43,629 nucleotides of DNA, taken from positions 1-43,629 of the forward strand of contig CACEFI010000005.1 in assembly GCA_902558795.1 (NCBI GenBank). Direction: 5' to 3'. The position numbers and the translations under genes are program-made. This document shows positions 40,990-43,629 of the stretch, in pieces. Every line of letters begins with the position of its first letter. The stretch's first letter is position 1. The notes under the pieces are model-generated. The model ran no database searches and was not told the DNA's origin. It saw only the letters and a list, made by a program, of their open reading frames with translations. The DNA is from an uncultured Pelagibacteraceae bacterium (GTDB taxonomy: Bacteria; Pseudomonadota; Alphaproteobacteria; Pelagibacterales; Pelagibacteraceae).

Positions 40990-41502
40990 ATGTTTTACGA
41001 TTTAAAAGATAAAAAACCACAAAACTCTGGCGAAAATTGGGTAGCACCTAATGCAACGATTATAGGAGACGTTACTTTAGAAAAAAACTCAAGTATCTGG
41101 TTTAATGCAGTACTACGTGGTGATATTGAAAATATTTACATAGGTGAGGGATCAAATATTCAAGATGGCAGTGTTTTACATACTGACCCAGGCTGCCCTT
41201 TAAAAGTTGGAAAAAATGTAACTGTTGGCCACCTTGTTATGCTTCATGGATGTACAATTGGAGATAATAGTTTGATTGGTATTGGGGCAGTAATTCTAAA
41301 TAATGCTAAGATTGGAAAAAATTGTATTATTGGCGCCAAAGCTTTAATTACAGAAAATAAAGAAATACCAGATAATTCATTAGTAATTGGCTCACCAGGT
41401 AAAGTAATCAGAGAAATAACTGAAGAAGAAAAAAAATCAGTTTTAGAAAATACAAAACACTACCAAGATAATTGGAAAAGATATTCTAAATCAGTATTTT
41501 AA
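40990..41502 (+). CDS. Gamma-carbonic anhydrase family protein (YrdA-like)
   Basis: A left-handed beta-helix trimer protein of 170 residues. Hexapeptide repeats run through most of the chain (for example AVLRGDIENIYIGEGSNIQD). The three metal-binding His of the family are visible in VLHTDPG and in VGHLVMLHGC. Homologues bind zinc or iron and some hydrate CO2; many YrdA-like members show no strong activity, so the enzymatic role is uncertain. It lies three bases before the ROK kinase gene and is probably cotranscribed with it. Confidence 0.9.
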   Translation: MFYDLKDKKPQNSGENWVAPNATIIGDVTLEKNSSIWFNAVLRGDIENIYIGEGSNIQDGSVLHTDPGCPLKVGKNVTVGHLVMLHGCTIGDNSLIGIGAVILNNAKIGKNCIIGAKALITENKEIPDNSLVIGSPGKVIREITEEEKKSVLENTKHYQDNWKRYSKSVF

Positions 41503-41505
41503 TTA

Positions 41506-42414
41506 ATGAGCAAGAAATTTAAGATTGGTATTGATTATGGAGGTACCAAAATTGAAGGAATTCTTTTAGATGATATGGGACTTCAAATAGAGAGAAAAAG
41601 GTACTCATATGAAAAAAATTATTTGTCTGGGATTGAAACAGTAAAAAAACTTGTAGATGAATTTGATAAATTAAGTAATCAAATTTGCACAGTTGGTGTA
41701 GGAATACCAGGATTTTCATCTAAGGAAACTGGATTGGTAACAAACGCTAATTCTATGTGGTTAAATGATAAACCATTTAAAAAAGATTTAGAAATAGCAC
41801 TTAATAGAAAAGTAAAGTTAATGAATGATGCTAATTGCTTTACCTTATCAGAAGCTGTTGATGGAGCTGGAAAAGATTATCAATCTATTTTTGGAATAAT
41901 AATTGGAACGGGTTTTGGTGGAGCACTATCATATAAGAAAGAAATTATTGAAGGAGCTAATCAAATTGCAGGTGACTGGGGTCACCAACCTCTTCCATAC
42001 CCAACAAAAGAAGAAATTGAAACAAAGATAAACTGTCCATCAATGAATTGTGGAAGACCTCTATGTGCAGAACAATTTATGTCAGGTATAGGTTTTAAAG
42101 ATGTGTTTAATCAAAAATATAATACAAATTTTTCCTCAGAAGAAATTGTACAACTTGATTTAGATGGAGATCTTAGGGCTAATTTAGAATTAAGTTTATA
42201 TGAAGATAGGATGGCAAGATTAATGGCAGTGATGATAGGAATTTTTGATCCTGATGCTATTATTCTTGGAGGTGGAATGTCCAATATTGATAGACTTTAT
42301 AAAAATATTCCAACGTTGATACCAAAATATACTTTTTCCAACAAAGTGATAACGAAAGTATTAAAAAATTTTCATGGGGATTCAAGCGGAGTTAGAGGTG
42401 CCGCTTGGCTTTAG
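41506..42414 (+). CDS. ROK-family sugar kinase (fructokinase/mannokinase-like)
   Basis: ATP-dependent hexose kinase, 302 residues, the same length as E. coli Mak. It begins KIGIDYGGTKIEGILLDD (phosphate-1 loop), and has GVGIPGFSSKETG, the NANSMWLNDKPF segment seen in Mak, the catalytic Asp in MNDANCFTLSEA, and IIGTGFGGA. The zinc motif has His in WGHQPLPYP and three Cys in CPSMNCGRPLCAEQF; the first pair is spaced C-x4-C, wider than the usual C-x-C. Likely substrates are fructose, mannose or a related hexose. Confidence 0.88.
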   Translation: MSKKFKIGIDYGGTKIEGILLDDMGLQIERKRYSYEKNYLSGIETVKKLVDEFDKLSNQICTVGVGIPGFSSKETGLVTNANSMWLNDKPFKKDLEIALNRKVKLMNDANCFTLSEAVDGAGKDYQSIFGIIIGTGFGGALSYKKEIIEGANQIAGDWGHQPLPYPTKEEIETKINCPSMNCGRPLCAEQFMSGIGFKDVFNQKYNTNFSSEEIVQLDLDGDLRANLELSLYEDRMARLMAVMIGIFDPDAIILGGGMSNIDRLYKNIPTLIPKYTFSNKVITKVLKNFHGDSSGVRGAAWL

Positions 42415-42450
42415 AATAATGTATAATATATTTACAAAAAGGAGAAAATA

Positions 42451-42741
42451 ATGCCAGCAGGTTATGTGATTGCACAATTAAAAATAACAAATTCTGAAAA
42501 CTATAAAGAATATGTAGAAAAAGTTCCTGATGTAATTAAAAAATATGGAGGCGAATATCTTGCTAGAGGAGGTGAACATCAAGTTGTTGAAGGCGAAGAT
42601 AATTTTCCAAGAATAGTTATCATTAAATTTCCAACTTATGAAAAAGCATTAGAGTGGTACAATTCTGAGGAATATAAACCTGTCAAAGACATACGTTTGC
42701 AAAACTCTGAAGGAAGCAATATTATTGTTAAAGGAGTATGA
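42451..42741 (+). CDS. DUF1330 family protein
   Basis: A 96-residue ferredoxin-like (dimeric alpha-beta barrel type) protein. GYVIAQLKITNSENYKEYVE at the start, GGEYLARGGEHQVVEG in the middle and IIKFPTYEKALEWYNSEEYKP near the end are the DUF1330 pattern. Biochemical function is unknown. Translation should be strong: AAGGAG (42439-42444) is well placed, and a TATAAT at 42422-42427 suggests its own promoter, although no clear -35 is seen. Confidence 0.87.
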   Translation: MPAGYVIAQLKITNSENYKEYVEKVPDVIKKYGGEYLARGGEHQVVEGEDNFPRIVIIKFPTYEKALEWYNSEEYKPVKDIRLQNSEGSNIIVKGV

Positions 42742-42761
42742 GAAGATTTCTATTAATTTTT

Positions 42762-42965
42762 TTAGTTAAATAAGAGACCATTAACTGAATAAACTATTAA
42801 TCCAATTATTATAATAAATAAAATTAAAAAGGAAATTTGCCCACTTAATTGAGATTTAATTTTTGTTTTTCCTTCTTTAAATTTTTTAACATGAATGCTA
42901 CCAAATCTCATTACAACTAATCCTATAATGATTAAAAATGCTGTAAATATGTATCCAGTGACCAT
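42762..42965 (-). CDS. Small two-helix membrane protein, hypothetical
   Basis: An unrecognised 67-residue protein with two hydrophobic helices (about residues 4-20 and 44-64) and a basic loop between them (KKFKEGKTKIK), which should face the cytoplasm. Its ATG follows the stop of the PNPOx-like gene with no gap, so the two are translationally coupled and may work together. It is not a member of the single-helix family found elsewhere in the window: the V-x-x-L-x-x-R motif is absent. Confidence 0.7.
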   Translation of the reverse strand: MVTGYIFTAFLIIIGLVVMRFGSIHVKKFKEGKTKIKSQLSGQISFLILFIIIIGLIVYSVNGLLFN

Positions 42966-43595
42966 CTATGGAACTAACCAATATTCTCTTGAAATAGTTT
43001 TTTCAGAACCTAAATTATTTTCAAAATCGAATTTAGCTCTTCGATGTCCTTTAGCTGCTAAATAAAGCCATTCAATAGATTTTATTTTACACTGAATAAC
43101 GGTAAAGTTTTTATAACCTTCTTCACTTTGTTCCTTAGTGTAATCAAAATTATCTAGTTCAGGTTTTAACCCTGAGGTAGGAATGTCACTTTCTGTTCCT
43201 GGCCCGTCATCAACTAAATAACATTTTCTAGATATATGTTGTGTTTTCAACCATGACTCTTTTGTTACTTGGTTATTATGATTTACAGTACATTCTACTT
43301 TAAGTCTTACCTGTATTTTTTCTTCTTTATCATAAAATAACATTGCAGCATTTTTATTAGCTTTTAATTTAGCAATTTTATCCGATCTGATATCGCTATG
43401 ATATTGAACAAGATTTTTTATTTCATCTGCCTTTCTAAGAACGACTATTCGTCCATCAAAATCAGATTGATGTCCGCATATGAAAACAGGAATTCGAAAG
43501 GGTGATCCTCTATCTTTGACCGCATTAGTTAGCATTGACCAAATTTTCTTTTTGATCTCAGTAAAATCCTCGTAATAAGGAACTGTATCAGTCAC
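42966..43595 (-). CDS. Pyridoxamine 5'-phosphate oxidase-like FMN-binding protein
   Basis: A 209-residue split-barrel flavoprotein, probably cytoplasmic. DGRIVVLRKADEIKNLVQYH, then RSDKIAKLKANKNAAMLFYD and KIQVRLKVECTV form the typical FMN-binding barrel core; the C-terminal WLYLAAKGHRRAKF resembles the end of PNPOx-like proteins. Whether it oxidises pyridoxamine phosphate or another flavin substrate is open. The frame starts with GTG (43595), preceded by a purine-rich AAAGAAGAA; no in-frame ATG lies between there and the window end. It is followed directly by the small membrane protein gene. Confidence 0.82.
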   Translation of the reverse strand: MTDTVPYYEDFTEIKKKIWSMLTNAVKDRGSPFRIPVFICGHQSDFDGRIVVLRKADEIKNLVQYHSDIRSDKIAKLKANKNAAMLFYDKEEKIQVRLKVECTVNHNNQVTKESWLKTQHISRKCYLVDDGPGTESDIPTSGLKPELDNFDYTKEQSEEGYKNFTVIQCKIKSIEWLYLAAKGHRRAKFDFENNLGSEKTISREYWLVP

Positions 43596-43629
43596 AAATA
43601 TTATTTTTTCTTCTTTAATCTAGCAATTA

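Noticed and set aside
1-43629. CRISPR arrays, transposases, phage genes, toxin-antitoxin pairs
   Set aside because: None seen: no regularly spaced repeats, no DDE or serine/tyrosine recombinase motifs, and no small gene pairs with toxin or antitoxin features.

Overview
The window looks like a piece of a SAR11-clade genome (Candidatus Pelagibacter or a close relative; Alphaproteobacteria). The base composition is very AT-rich and most genes use AGA for arginine. Genes are packed almost edge to edge, no stretch of 300 bases lacks a gene, and several convergent pairs overlap at their stop codons. The gene content is typical of a streamlined marine heterotroph: many high-affinity transporters and enzymes for small osmolytes and methylated or sulfonated amines. 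I see no insertion sequence, prophage, CRISPR array or rRNA. The organism assignment is inferred from composition and gene content only.

Layout. 1-894: 3' part of an epoxide hydrolase. 1086-4013: TRAP transporter (binding protein, large and small membrane subunits). 4041-8344 (minus): ABC importer with a fused two-domain permease of the iron(III)/hexose-phosphate (FbpABC/AfuABC) type. 8501-9346: BASS-family symporter. 9343-10914: a two-HTH regulator and two small one-helix membrane proteins, each preceded by a copy of the same DNA element. 10900-18370: a taurine locus, with tauABC plus an Ldh-family dehydrogenase on the minus strand and divergent taurine-pyruvate aminotransferase and alanine dehydrogenase genes. 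18376-21831: galE and a dimethylglycine/sarcosine dehydrogenase. 21884-22237: a third small membrane protein and tRNA-Met. 22239-27909: a polyamine and methylthioadenosine (MTA) cluster. 27969-31025: polar amino acid ABC importer genes without an ATPase, then a PhyH-type dioxygenase. 31022-34341: exporter, DUF6165, GT9 glycosyltransferase and AbrB-like genes. 34558-37532: tripartite tricarboxylate transporter TctCBA. 37529-43595: two EamA exporters, a GT4 glycosyltransferase, a redoxin, a gamma-carbonic anhydrase, a ROK sugar kinase, a DUF1330 protein, a small membrane protein and a PNPOx-like protein.

How the genes work together. The most coherent and least ordinary unit is 22239-27909. A fused S-adenosylmethionine decarboxylase-aminopropyltransferase would make a polyamine and release MTA. 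MtnP would split MTA into adenine (salvaged by Apt) and methylthioribose-1-phosphate, and MtnA would isomerise the latter. A fused class II aldolase-short-chain dehydrogenase next door could cleave the ketose phosphate to DHAP and reduce the leftover aldehyde. This would be a compact version of the MTA 'DHAP shunt'. The aldolase step is inference.

A second theme is regulatory. In all five operons that carry a periplasmic binding-protein gene, that gene has a strong Shine-Dalgarno sequence and is followed by a hairpin before or at the start of the first membrane or ATPase gene. The hairpin sequences are unrelated to one another. In one operon the hairpin contains the downstream ribosome-binding site; in another it contains the downstream start codon and is followed by a T-tract. 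A third theme is a family of three 65-69-residue single-helix membrane proteins, two of them beside the two-HTH regulator.
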